A stretch of DNA of 13,906 nucleotides from Symbiodinium natans (GCA_905221605.1 CAJNDS010002826.1:193501-207406), one strand, 5' to 3'; shown: positions 1 to 7,024, numbered from the stretch's first letter. The notes: generated by a model from the sequence alone, not told the origin. Numbers and translations are program-made.

Positions 1-59
1 TCAGCCCCAAAGCCGAAGTTCGGCACGGCGACCAAGACATGAAGAAGCTGCAAGGACAC

Positions 60-84
60 CATATGTGCGTATGCAGCACATATG
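60..84. repeat. 9 bp perfect inverted repeat, 7 nt spacer
   Basis: The arms CATATGTGC (60-68) and GCACATATG (76-84) are exact reverse complements around a 7 nt loop. A related unit, CCATATGTG..ATGC.GCACA, recurs at 232-253 and matches 59-80 at 19 of 22 positions. The stretch around it (about 60-250) is richer in A and T than the rest of the window and has several CATATG words. It could form a small hairpin or be a remnant of a mobile-element end. No element body was recognised between the two units. Confidence 0.6.
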
Positions 85-530
85 TACACAGAATGAAATT
101 GATGTGTATATGAATATGCAGATGCATTACTTAAGTACATATGTTTTACATAGTTTTCCGGATAGAATTACTTTCAAGCCTGCTCGTTGCATCATATGAA
201 TTAAGCTTGTGATGACCCTAGCATTCCTTAACCATATGTGTGCATGCTGCACAAGAATGCGAAAGGAGTGTCACCCCTGCCTCGTTTCTTTTCTCAATGA
301 CCTCCTAATGCCAAATTGGTGTCTCCGGCAGCTTTTCCGCTTTTCGTCCACTCGAAATGCCACCTCCTCCACCCCTCCCCCCCTCCCCCCCGCCCTGCCC
401 CCTCCCTGCCACCCCGACCCCGGCCCAGTATCCACCTCTCGTTTTGTCGGCTCGTCTACATTGCCTCTAGGCTGTGGCGACGCTAGTGTCGCTTGGAAAG
501 CGCTATCAGCTTAGATGAGGTCAGCTAAGA

Positions 531-636
531 GTCCGAACACCCGACACACTTCTCGCATGGGAAAAGGTGAGTCGAAGATATCGCATGAGGCGTGGTGGCA
601 ACAAAATGTCCCAACACCCCGCACATTTATCACATG
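531..636. repeat. Imperfect 29 bp direct repeat, 77 bp offset
   Basis: The units 531-559 and 608-636 both follow the pattern GTCC-N-AACACCC, then CACA, then CATG, with about six mismatches in 29. There are two units only and no function is evident. Confidence 0.5.
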
Positions 637-1164
637 CCAGCCGGCAAACAAACGATTCGTGCCATGCCCCTCTGTTGCGCAAAGGCTCCAATGACATCCT
701 GCTATAAACCTGCAAGCATTTCAAAAGCCAAGTAAACACGTCTTCTCGTCACAGCGTGACCCGGCTGCAAGCAATAGCGTAAATAAATAGCAGCATGTTC
801 ATGACTTCGAACGGAAGAAACCTCTCCAAGCAAGCAGAAAACCGCGTACATCACAGCATGTAAATACCAGCCTGATAAATTAAAGTGGATCCCAGTTGGC
901 AAAGCTGCAGTCGAGACATTGGCTTTTCACTTCCGTACACATCCTCAACTGCACGCATCACCATCATGGACTTGCCCAAGATTGACGCGCAAACCTTTGA
1001 ACACTAACCTTGAAGCATACGAACAAAAACATGAGGAATGTGTTCTCATCTTGCACACCATCGGCAAACTTTTGATTTGCTGAAGATCACCGGCAAGTTC
1101 GCTGGATACCTGTCGCCGTTGGCTGTCTGACTGGGGGGCTACCACGCGTACGCGGTGGGAGGGT

Positions 1165-1656
1165 ATGACCTCGCTGGACAAGCGCTTAATGGAGTTGCAT
1201 GAAACGAAGGCAGGAATGTGGAAGATCAAGGAGGAGCTGTTCACCTTGCTCGTGAGTGATCTGGACCCACATCTGAGTGCCTTGCCTGATGCTGCACGGC
1301 AAATGCAAATTCGGGCAGAGATGAGAGAGACCTTGGGAACGGGACAGGACCTTATTGGGGTCTTCCCGGTAGGGGGTCCCTGGGGGCGTCATACTGCCCT
1401 TGACATAAGGTTTCGGCCTTCTCTCGGTGCTCTGCGTTTCTGTCAGCTCGTCAAGCGTGAGCTTCGTGCGGTGCTTCTTCCTGTTTCTGGTAAGGCTTGT
1501 TGGGTTCCCCTCTCGCAGGCTGAAATGGGGAAGAAGCGTAAGCGCCAGCAGGATGCTGGCCTTACCTCCACGAAGGGGCGGGGTCGCGAGGACGGCAATG
1601 GTAAGGGGGAGTCTTCGCGCAGGCGTCGTTCCCCGCGCCGTGATGCCCGCAGGTGA
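1165..1656 (+). CDS. Repeat-family module, copy 1 (unknown protein, complete-looking frame)
   Basis: This is a 163-codon frame starting at ATG 1165 and ending with TGA at 1654-1656. I do not recognise the family. Residues about 1-55 look helical and charged (GMWKIKEELFTLL, then LPDAARQMQIRAEMRETLG). Residues about 62-102 are the core shared with the other copies (DLIGVFPVGGPWG, LDIRFRPSLGALRF, QLVKRELR). WVPLSQAEMGKKRKR follows at about 115-129, then a K/R/S-rich tail (SSRRRRSPRRDARR) that resembles a nuclear-targeting or nucleic-acid-binding segment. Copy 2 differs by about 14 of 98 residues, while by hand count about 18 further codons differ silently, so the frame appears to have been under purifying selection. 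GTGAGG overlaps the stop (1652-1657) and could be a 5' splice site, in which case this is an exon. A nucleic-acid-binding role is inference from the basic tail only. Confidence 0.6.
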   Translation: MTSLDKRLMELHETKAGMWKIKEELFTLLVSDLDPHLSALPDAARQMQIRAEMRETLGTGQDLIGVFPVGGPWGRHTALDIRFRPSLGALRFCQLVKRELRAVLLPVSGKACWVPLSQAEMGKKRKRQQDAGLTSTKGRGREDGNGKGESSRRRRSPRRDARR

Positions 1657-2125
1657 GGTGACCTGCTTGTTTTCCCGGGGTGTGACTTTTTCCTTGCTGT
1701 CTGCCCCCCCTTGATGCTCATGGTGTGTCAAGGCTTTAAAGATGTGTGGCGCCATGCCGCACGTTACACATACCGCTTGTTTTGCTGCCGCATTGCGCAA
1801 AGTCCTGCTTGCCTTCTTGCTTCAGATGTCACTCCGGCCCGTGGGGGCAGCTTTCTGGTGCCTGTCCTGTCTGCTCTTCTTTCCTCCCTCCCCCTTTCCT
1901 TCGCTGCTTTTCCTTCCTCTCGTCTTTCCTCCCTTCTCTTCCCTTCTCTTCTCTGTTTCTCCTCCCTGTCTTTTTCTCTTCCCCTGAGGCCTTTGTCTTC
2001 CGCTAGCTTTCACGTCAGTTGGTACACGCTGTTTCAGTTTTGGAGTTGGACAGGTTGGGAAGGTGGTGGGGTGTTTTCTGTTGTGTCAGGAGCCTGGCGG
2101 GTGGTCAGAACTGGCCGAGCATGCC
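1657..2125. other. Spacer between copies 1 and 2: shared 3' flank plus pyrimidine-rich tract
   Basis: The first part (1657-1760) is homologous to the segment after copy 2 (2477-2524), including an identical 20-mer GATGTGTGGCGCCATGCCGC at 1741-1760 and 2505-2524. The duplicated unit is therefore larger than the coding core. The stretch 1857-1985 is almost pure C/T on the plus strand, the kind of tract found near 3' splice sites or formed by decayed (CTTT)n repeats. Frames that remain open through it are stop-poor because of composition and are not called as genes. Confidence 0.55.
1857..1985 (+). repeat. Polypyrimidine tract (degenerate CT/CTTT)
   Basis: About 130 bases dominated by C and T (TTTCCTCCCTCCCCC, then CTTCTCTTCCC and similar). 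It sits about 170 bp before the conserved core of copy 2. It may be an eroded microsatellite or an intron-type tract. Confidence 0.7.
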
Positions 2126-2476
2126 CGACTCCGACTCCGACTCCAAGCAGCGCAGGACATTATCGGTGTCTTCCCGGTAGGGGGTCCCTGGGGGTGCCAC
2201 ACGTCTCTCGACATCAGGTTTCGGCCCTTTCTTGCTGCTCTTCATTTCAGCCAGCTCGTTAAGCGAGAGCTTCGTGCGTTGCTTCTTCCTGTTTCCGGTA
2301 AGGCCTGTTGGGTCCCCCTCTCGCAGGCTGAAATGGGGAAGAAGCGTAAGCGTCAGCAGGATGCTGGCCTTACCGCTACGAAGGGGCGGGGTCGCGGGGA
2401 TGGTAGCGGGCAGGATGAGTCTTCGCGCAGGCATCGTTCCCCGCGCCGCGCCGTGAGGCCCGTAGGTGAGGCGTGA
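2126..2476 (+). CDS. Repeat-family module, copy 2 (N-terminally shortened)
   Basis: The frame reads RLRLRLQAAQ and then the core DIIGVFPVGGPWG, LDIRFRPFLAALHF, QLVKRELR, WVPLSQAEMGKKRKRQQDAG and a basic tail (SSRRHRSPRR), ending at TGA 2474-2476. Homology with copy 1 begins at CAGGAC (2153). The N-terminal helical part of copy 1 (MWKIKEELF...) is missing and is replaced by a GACTCC triplet repeat. The true start is undecided: the frame is open upstream from about 2063 through non-homologous sequence without a convincing ATG. Protein identity to copy 1 is about 86% over 98 residues. A GTGAGG donor-like word lies at 2465-2470, corresponding to 1652-1657 in copy 1. It may be a separate gene, a 5'-truncated duplicate, or an exon. 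Confidence 0.5.
   Translation, partial: RLRLRLQAAQDIIGVFPVGGPWGCHTSLDIRFRPFLAALHFSQLVKRELRALLLPVSGKACWVPLSQAEMGKKRKRQQDAGLTATKGRGRGDGSGQDESSRRHRSPRRAVRPVGEA
2127..2151 (+). repeat. (GACTCC)3 AAGCAGC element, first copy
   Basis: An identical 25-mer made of three GACTCC units followed by AAGCAGC occurs here and at 2542-2566. It stands at the upstream edge of copies 2 and 3 and is read in the same frame (RLRLRLQAA) in both. It marks a duplication or recombination joint. Confidence 0.8.
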
Positions 2477-2540
2477 CTTTCTCCTCGCTGTCTGCCCCCC
2501 TTAAGATGTGTGGCGCCATGCCGCGCTTTGCCTTTGCCGC

Positions 2541-2878
2541 CGACTCCGACTCCGACTCCAAGCAGCACATGAGACGTGGAAGACAGAGATGGCCCAGATC
2601 TTCCGGGCAGAGTTCCTGGTAGGGGTCTTTAGCGTGGGAGGAAAGTTTAGCTCGTCGATATTCGTTTTCGGCCGGGACTGCAAGGGCTCCGTGCCAATTT
2701 CTTGGTCAAAGATTGCCTGACCAAGATCTTGAAGGAGATCCCTCAGGCATCATTCGGTGTGCGGGTGTCGCTGTCCGCCCCGGACCCTAAGCGCCGACGC
2801 AGACGCGCCAGCGCCCCTGCTGACAAGGAGAGGGAGAGTCGTGCCCGGCGGGATGGAAGTAGGACCGACCGTCGCTAA
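2541..2878 (+). pseudogene. Repeat-family module, copy 3 (diverged, one frameshift)
   Basis: One frame reads RLRLRLQAAH...MAQIFRAEFLVGVFSVGG up to about 2645. The homology then moves to another frame at 2651: LVDIRFRPGLQGLRANFLVK, then LTKILKEIPQ, VSLSAPDPKRRRRRASAPA, and a charged tail ending at TAA 2876-2878. The order matches copy 1: GVFPVGG, DIRFRPSLGALR, LVKREL, the PLSQAE position, then a basic run. The single shift lies near 2640-2655. Either this is a pseudogene, or a short intron or sequence error accounts for the shift. The basic run RRRRRASAPA is shared with copy 6 and not with copies 1 and 2, so copies 3 and 6 form a subfamily. Confidence 0.5.
2542..2566 (+). repeat. (GACTCC)3 AAGCAGC element, second copy
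   Basis: This is the exact second occurrence of the 25-mer found at 2127-2151, here at the upstream edge of module copy 3. Confidence 0.8.
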
Positions 2879-3107
2879 GCCGTTTGTGTTGCCCATCGTT
2901 CTCTGCCGACACTTGGCGATCTCACTGTTTGGGTTTTTTTTGTTCGCTGTTGATGGCAGCGCCGGGAACTCACTAAGTCAAATATCTTCGGCCGTGAATG
3001 AGGGTGATTTGTGGGGCGCTTGGAAAGTGCCTGGAGCCCATGTTCTGGTTTTTTTGCCTTTACAGATGCAGACTACTGCACGCGTAGCAGAAATACGATG
3101 TTGAACT
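2879..3107. other. Spacer between copy 3 and microsatellite; acceptor-like signal
   Basis: No gene is supported. The segment TTTTTTTGCCTTTACAG, ending at 3065, is a good match to a polypyrimidine tract plus AG 3' splice site, but no exon could be confirmed after it. An earlier T-rich run lies at about 2931-2943. Confidence 0.35.
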
Positions 3108-3511
<404 letters not shown>

Positions 3512-3609
3512 CAAGTTGATTGGACACTGCAGAGGTCATGTGTGATGGTCTGTGTTCATGTAAGATATGACAGAAATTCAGCAAATGCTGAGCGTGCGCT
3601 GGGGGTCTT

Positions 3610-3896
3610 TGCTGGCCGAAACCGCAGGACGACGAGACAGCGATCGCCGCCAAGCAGATGCAGCTGAGGGCAGACCTTAGGGAGTGTTTGGGGCAGGAGG
3701 AGGTTGTGGGGGTTTCCCGGTGGGTGGACCGCTGAGAAGACAGACTCACTTGGACATCCGCTTTAAGCCCTGAATCTCGGCCATGCGCATAGCCCGCCTG
3801 GTAAGAAACCGCCTGAGGCCCTTTCTTGCGGAGCGCCAAAGCACTGTTCGGTGTTGGGTTCCCTTGTCCCAGGGTGAGGTTTCAGCGTTTATCTGA
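3610..3896 (+). pseudogene. Repeat-family module, copy 4 (one frameshift, one internal TGA)
   Basis: The frame from 3610 reads ...DDETAIAAKQMQLRADLRE and then EEVVGV, matching the ARQMQIRAEMRETLG...DLIGV of copy 1. A one-base shift near 3712 moves the homology to the frame FPVGGPLRRQTHLDIRFKP. TGA at 3771-3773 follows, and then ISAMRIARLVRNRLRPFL and CWVPLSQGEVSAFI, ending at TGA 3894-3896. The TGA sits where the other copies have S, F or G after the RFRP motif. The basic tail of copies 1 and 2 is absent. The module is recognisable only by joining two frames, so it is called a decayed copy. Reading TGA as a sense codon would remove one lesion but not the frameshift. Confidence 0.55.
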
Positions 3897-3951
3897 TAGC
3901 ATTTGTTCAGAGCATTCCCCAAATCCGCGCACGCTCCCTCGTCTACCCAAC

Positions 3952-4350
3952 ATGTCGACAGAGGCGGCAGTAGAGGAGAGACTCAATCGGGTAGAGGACT
4001 GCCGGATAAGGTTAAGGGTGGTCCCGGGCTGGAGACAAAGGTTCAGGCTCTTTGTCAAGGCACTCGTGAGTTCTGGCGACTAAAACAGGACTTGGTCGGG
4101 GTTCTTTGGAACTACTTGGAGAAGCCCATCTCAGCCTTGCGAGACAAAGCCCGCGCCGACACGATCAAAGCGGAATTCTGCCAAGTCTTCGGGGATGCCT
4201 CGGCGGGGGACTTACAGGGGGTCTTTGAGGATGTCAAGATCTTTGATATCAAGTTCAAGCCATCCTGGCTGCCTTGAGCCCCAGCCTCAAAGCCGACCCG
4301 GATGGGCCCAGGTTCTGGGCCTGCCTCTCAGCCAGGCCGAAATTTCTCTT
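3952..4350 (+). pseudogene. Repeat-family module, copy 5 (most complete N-terminus, several frame breaks)
   Basis: ATG 3952 opens STEAAVEERLNRVEDCR. The homology then moves to the next frame: LETKVQALCQGTREFWRLKQDL, of which EFWRLKQDL matches MWKIKEEL of copy 1, then ALRDKARADTIKAEF matching ALPDAARQMQIRAEM, then GDLQGVFEDVKIFDIKFKPS matching the core. A TGA ends that frame at 4275-4277. A third frame continues LAALSPSL, and PLSQAE reappears at about 4324-4341. At least two shifts plus the stop make it a pseudogene or a multi-intron remnant. It confirms that the long helical N-terminus of copy 1 belongs to the family. Confidence 0.5.
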
Positions 4351-4465
4351 TTCTCGTTTCGCCTCTGCCAAGCAGTGCACAATGCGCGTGGCGTGGGCCC
4401 CTGCCTAAAGGGATAGGGGTCAATCAAAAATATAAACGGATCAAAAAAAAGGGATCAAAAAAGCA

Positions 4466-4510
4466 ACCCCTAAGCCCTAAACCCCGGCCCTAAACCCTAC
4501 ACCCTAAACT
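4466..4510 (+). repeat. Degenerate telomeric repeat (CCCTAAA), block 1
   Basis: Several CCCTAAA / CCCTAAG / CCCTAC units occur in the C-strand orientation on the plus strand. The TTTAGGG type is used by plants, many algae and alveolates. It is interstitial, because gene-like sequence lies on both sides. A and G runs (GGATCAAAAAA twice, 4438-4462) precede it. Confidence 0.8.
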
Positions 4511-4531
4511 CACGGCTTAGGCCGCCTTGGG

Positions 4532-4552
4532 GGCTGCGCCGATGGCGCAGCC
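4532..4552. other. Perfect GC-rich hairpin within the telomeric-repeat region
   Basis: GGCTGCGCC (4532-4540) and GGCGCAGCC (4544-4552) are exact reverse complements with a 3 nt loop (GAT). A 9 bp, almost all-GC stem with a triloop would be very stable. It lies between two telomeric-repeat blocks. No U-tract follows, and the context is eukaryotic, so it is not called a terminator. Confidence 0.75.
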
Positions 4553-4680
4553 GACTCGGGACCAGTACTCGTCCTCTGAACAAAGTAAATACCCTAAACA
4601 CCCCCTGCTCTTCGCGCCCCACGAAGCTCTCGAGCTTGTGCTAAAGCCTAACCTTCACGGCATCTACGCCCTATCACAGC

Positions 4681-4790
4681 AAGCCCTAAACGTCCAACCC
4701 TAAAACCCTCAAACCCTAAAATCTAACAGCCAAAACCCAAAAGCCCTCAAGCCCTAAAACCCTAAAACCCTAAACCCTAAACCCGAAAAC
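4681..4790 (+). repeat. Degenerate telomeric repeat (CCCTAAA), block 2
   Basis: About a dozen CCCTAAA, CCCTAAAA and CCCTCAA units, the cleanest at 4751-4785, all in the same orientation as block 1. A single unit lies at 4591-4597 between the blocks. Units with an extra A (CCCTAAAA) are frequent, suggesting decay of an old telomeric insertion or fusion. Confidence 0.88.
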
Positions 4791-4865
4791 GTCGGTTATT
4801 TTGTTTTGACCCGGCAACCGCCTAAACGCGTCTTGTGTCAAGTTGTTCGCAACGTCGCTAGTTTG

Positions 4866-4890
4866 CCCCCCCCCTCCCCCCTCCCCCCCC
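4866..4890 (+). repeat. C-rich tract C9-T-C6-T-C8
   Basis: A near-homopolymeric cytosine run with two T interruptions about 85 bp before module copy 6. Its length may be unreliable in sequencing data. Confidence 0.9.
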
Positions 4891-4965
4891 ATGTTTTCCA
4901 TTTCTCGCTTTTAAGTGCCGGAGGAGGGGGGTTGGTGTGCTTGCCCTGAGACCTGGCTGACTGAG

Positions 4966-5159
4966 ATGAGCCGGAGCGTCTGGCTGGAGTCTTTCATGGT
5001 GTGGGAGGGAGCTAGTTGACCTACGTTTTAGACCGGGTTTGCGGGCTCCGCGCTATTTTTTCCGTGAAAGGCTCCCGTTACACCGCAGAAGCCCGACGCC
5101 GCCGTAGGCGTGCCGCAAGCGCCCCCGCTGAGAAGGCACCTCTCTCCTCGTGCCAATAG
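4966..5159 (+). pseudogene. Repeat-family module, copy 6 (short, two frame changes)
   Basis: The frame with codons at 4974 reads ERLAGVFHGVGG, which matches EFLVGVFSVGG of copy 3, then hits TAG. Six codons of the next frame, from 5018, give DLRFRPGLR, matching the DIRFRPGLQ of copy 3. The first frame then resumes with GLRAIFSVKG, EARRRRRRAASAPAEK and ends at TAG 5157-5159. The basic run and ASAPA-K ending match the RRRRRASAPADK of copy 3 closely. The segment between LVK and the basic run is shortened. It lies beyond the telomeric tract, so the array extends across it. Confidence 0.5.
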
Positions 5160-5449
5160 CTACATCACTGCACCTCAGCTCCTCGGAGCCTCCGCGCGGA
5201 ACCTTGAAAATGGCGTCTGACAGGACCGGGCGCCGTTGGAGCAGTTTGCTGAGCTTGCTGTGGCTGGCGACCGCCTCTCGGCTTCTCGGGGACACCTGGA
5301 CGTTTGGGGTTCTTTCTGCTTTGACGCAGGCTTGGGCGCTTGCAGCTCAGGTGTTGGGGCTGATGTTGTTTAGGTGCTTCCAAAAAAAGTCCTGAATCCT
5401 GAAGCTTGCAAATCCTAGCCCCTAAAGCCCCAACCTCAATTTGATATCA
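5160..5449. other. No firm gene; short hydrophobic frame
   Basis: A plus-strand frame of about 80 codons (5150-5395) starts with ATG and encodes a hydrophobic, Leu/Trp-rich peptide (WSSLLSLLWLATASRLLGDTW). It overlaps the end of module copy 6 in another frame and has no recognisable family, so it is not called. Degenerate CCCTAAAG units appear at about 5417-5428. Confidence 0.3.
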
Positions 5450-5614
5450 ATGCCTGAGCCTTATGATCACAACGACACTTCTGATTTTGAGATGTGTACA
5501 CCCAGCTGTAATGAATGTAAACGAACTTGTCAGCATTGCGCACCAGGTATTGCTGGCCGGGCTGGGCGCATTGACCTTCACGGCAGGGCCGCGCGGCTTA
5601 AAAAATGCCCATGA
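5450..5614 (+). CDS. Cys-rich small ORF, 54 codons, unknown
   Basis: ATG 5450 to TGA 5612-5614. The N-terminus is acidic (MPEPYDHNDTSDFE). A cysteine cluster at residues 16, 20, 23, 27 and 30 has the spacing C-x3-C-x2-C-x3-C-x2-C (MCTPSCNECKRTCQHC), then a basic segment (GRAGRIDLHGRAARLKKC) with a sixth Cys at 53. Paired CxxC motifs with an adjacent His suggest a small zinc-binding fold, but no named finger class fits exactly. It could be a free micro-ORF, a first exon or a gene fragment. There is no evidence of expression. A short frame of this kind can also arise by chance, so confidence is modest. Confidence 0.35.
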   Translation: MPEPYDHNDTSDFEMCTPSCNECKRTCQHCAPGIAGRAGRIDLHGRAARLKKCP

Positions 5615-5727
5615 TCGTTTTTTCGTCGAGTCTCGTGTATCTTGTGTGATAAATGCACCGCTTGAAACGCATATTATTTAGCCTAGTGATAGAATGGTTT
5701 GTAAGCATAGATGGCCTACATGTTTGA

Positions 5728-5925
5728 TCAGGGTTTCGCAAGCACAAAGAAAGCGCCTCAGAGGGGCAGTTAGAAGAACACAGCGAGCCAAAACAGAAGC
5801 TCGTCACACGCCGGGTCCGGCGAAGGGTCCGGCGAAAGGTCCTACCATTGAGGCTTCACAGGGTTCACTCGGTCTTGGTTTTTGTTAGGCACGACGGTTC
5901 TGTGAAGAGAGCCACGTACTGTTAG
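5728..5925 (+). CDS. Coding-like fragment with basic repeats, no start codon
   Basis: Open for 65 codons between TGA 5725-5727 and TAG 5923-5925. The content is FRKHKESASEGQLEEHSEPK, then an Arg-rich stretch (RRVRRRVRRKV) produced by a 12 bp tandem repeat, ending HDGSVKRATYC. The alternative frame 5694-5888 has an ATG and reads PGPAKGPAKGP through the same repeat. Which frame is used, if either, cannot be settled. AG at 5729-5730 (GATCAG) could be a 3' splice site. Confidence 0.22.
   Translation, partial: SGFRKHKESASEGQLEEHSEPKQKLVTRRVRRRVRRKVLPLRLHRVHSVLVFVRHDGSVKRATYC
5813..5842 (+). repeat. 12 bp tandem repeat GGGTCCGGCGAA, 2.5 units
   Basis: Two exact units (5813-5824, 5825-5836) and a partial one (AGGTCC). 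The unit length keeps any reading frame and gives VRR or PAKG repeats. Confidence 0.8.
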
Positions 5926-6092
5926 ACGACTGTTTGCATGACCACTCCGGCACGTGATCTTGGAGCAGTATATTACCCCCTACGGCTGAATGTGGGTAAC
6001 TCGGCAGGAAAGGCCAATGTTTTGATCGCCGAACACCATCATTGCGGGCATGTCAATGTCTCCTCTATCAACGCACGTGTCAACACCCCCTT

Positions 6093-6416
6093 AACACAAA
6101 GAACTCCTCAACCCTCTCAGGAGCGGACATCCCCGAAGCCCGAGCGCCCTGCGACATGCCGAGCGCGGCATAGCCAGCAGCGGCATTCAGGAGGGCCTGG
6201 ACTGAGTTGTTTTGGAAAGGGCTTGAGGAAAAATTGAAAAACCCTGAAACCCTACAGCAAAGGTACGGGCTCGGGAAACCCAAGCAACCCAACCTTCTTC
6301 CAAATGCCCGGGAGGGCGAAGACAAGTTCGACGGCATCCTCGACGAGTTGGCGGCCGCGGCTCAAGCAGAGGATGCAGATTCTGAGGTTGCTGGAGGTTT
6401 TGAGTGGGTTGACTAG
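6093..6416 (+). CDS. Acidic coding-like segment, first part of a candidate gene
   Basis: The frame from 6093 reads STLSGADIPEARAPCDM, meets TAG at 6171-6173, then continues in frame FRRAWTELFWKGLEEKLKN, QRYGLGKPKQPNLLPN, GEDKFDGILDELAAAAQAE, and ends GGFEWVD with TAG 6414-6416. The alternation of amphipathic and acidic segments looks like real protein, but no family is recognised. There is no ATG near the start of the best part. Intron-like limits exist: GTTGAC at 6408 and AG at 6441-6442 would make a 35 nt phase-0 intron removing the 6414 TAG and leading into the next segment. The TAG at 6171 remains unexplained, so this is an exon or a pseudogene. Confidence 0.35.
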
Positions 6417-6820
6417 CCGAAGGCTTCATGAGGCCTTTACAGGCGTTCGGAGTCTATGAGGGTTCCGAAGGGTTCCAAAAATGGTTCGAAGATCTGAGGC
6501 TTGCAGTCTTGGGGGACGCGACCCCACAGTCTTTACCGGGCAGGGTTGGTTCCTGAACTCCCCGCGCGGTTTTTTATACACAGATACAGAACCCTGATCC
6601 CTACGAAACCTACAAAACCTACACAACAACCCGGTTTTTGAATTTCCACTCGGAGGAGGAAGCCCAGGAGCCAGTTGAGGAGCTGGAGGAAGACAGCCGC
6701 GTGCTGAGCTTGGGCTGAGCAAAAGAGCTTTTCAAAAGGGCTTGGAGTGGGCTTGGAGGAGCTGGGAGGCGTGGTCGTGTTGTACACATCGATCCCACCA
6801 TTTGGTTTAGAGCATGCTAG
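6413..6820 (+). CDS. Acidic coding-like segment, second part; frame open except for two TGA
   Basis: One frame runs about 135 codons to TAG 6818-6820, interrupted only by TGA at 6554-6556 and 6716-6718. It reads MRPLQAFGVYEGSEGFQKWF (ATG 6428), EDLRLAVLGDAT, then after the first TGA NPDPYETYKTYTTTRFLNF and HSEEEAQEPVEELEEDS, then after the second TGA AKELFKRAWSGLGGAG. The first TGA would also vanish if GTTGGT (6545) to ACAG (6586-6589) were a 45 nt phase-0 intron. The FKRAW motif echoes FRRAW in the preceding segment. No family is recognised. The choices are spliced exons, a decayed gene, or TGA read as sense. Confidence 0.35.
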
Positions 6821-6976
6821 GATATGCCAACACAGCTAGTTCACCGGCACACGAGTGCACCAGTGTGTACATACATGCATTCATGCATAAGCTACCTTGC
6901 ATTACATGACATTGTATTGTTTACTTTGTACATCACATTGCTACGCCTTACTTTATACATCACACACACATGTGGA

Positions 6977-7024
<48 letters not shown>

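Larger units (their letters stand above)
1..1164. other. No supportable gene; AT-rich start, C-rich tract and short repeats
   Basis: Only short frames occur here, on both strands, with no recognisable motifs and no homopolymer-free frame longer than about 100 codons. A C-rich tract covers about 361-411. An imperfect 29 bp direct repeat is present at 531-559 and 608-636 (GTCC.AACACCC..CACA, about 23 of 29 identical). The segment just before 1165 is presumably the 5' flank of repeat-family copy 1; no TATA-type or other promoter signal could be recognised. Confidence 0.5.

Noticed and set aside
1490-1524. GGTAAG...CTCGCAG|G, a 29 nt intron-like stretch in copies 1 and 2
   Set aside because: Removing it would shift the frame into an immediate TGA. 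The encoded CWVPLSQ is conserved in copies 1, 2 and 4, and PLSQ also in copy 5, so it is better explained as coding.
1186-1800. 204-codon minus-strand open frame opposite copy 1 (and a similar one, 2105-2434, opposite copy 2)
   Set aside because: The differences between copies 1 and 2 are mostly silent in the plus-strand frame, and the plus-strand motifs recur in four further copies. The minus-strand openness is a mirror of that coding sequence.
1711-2262. 183-codon plus-strand frame through the pyrimidine tract
   Set aside because: It crosses the core of copy 2 in the wrong frame, and its length comes from a stop-poor C/T tract.
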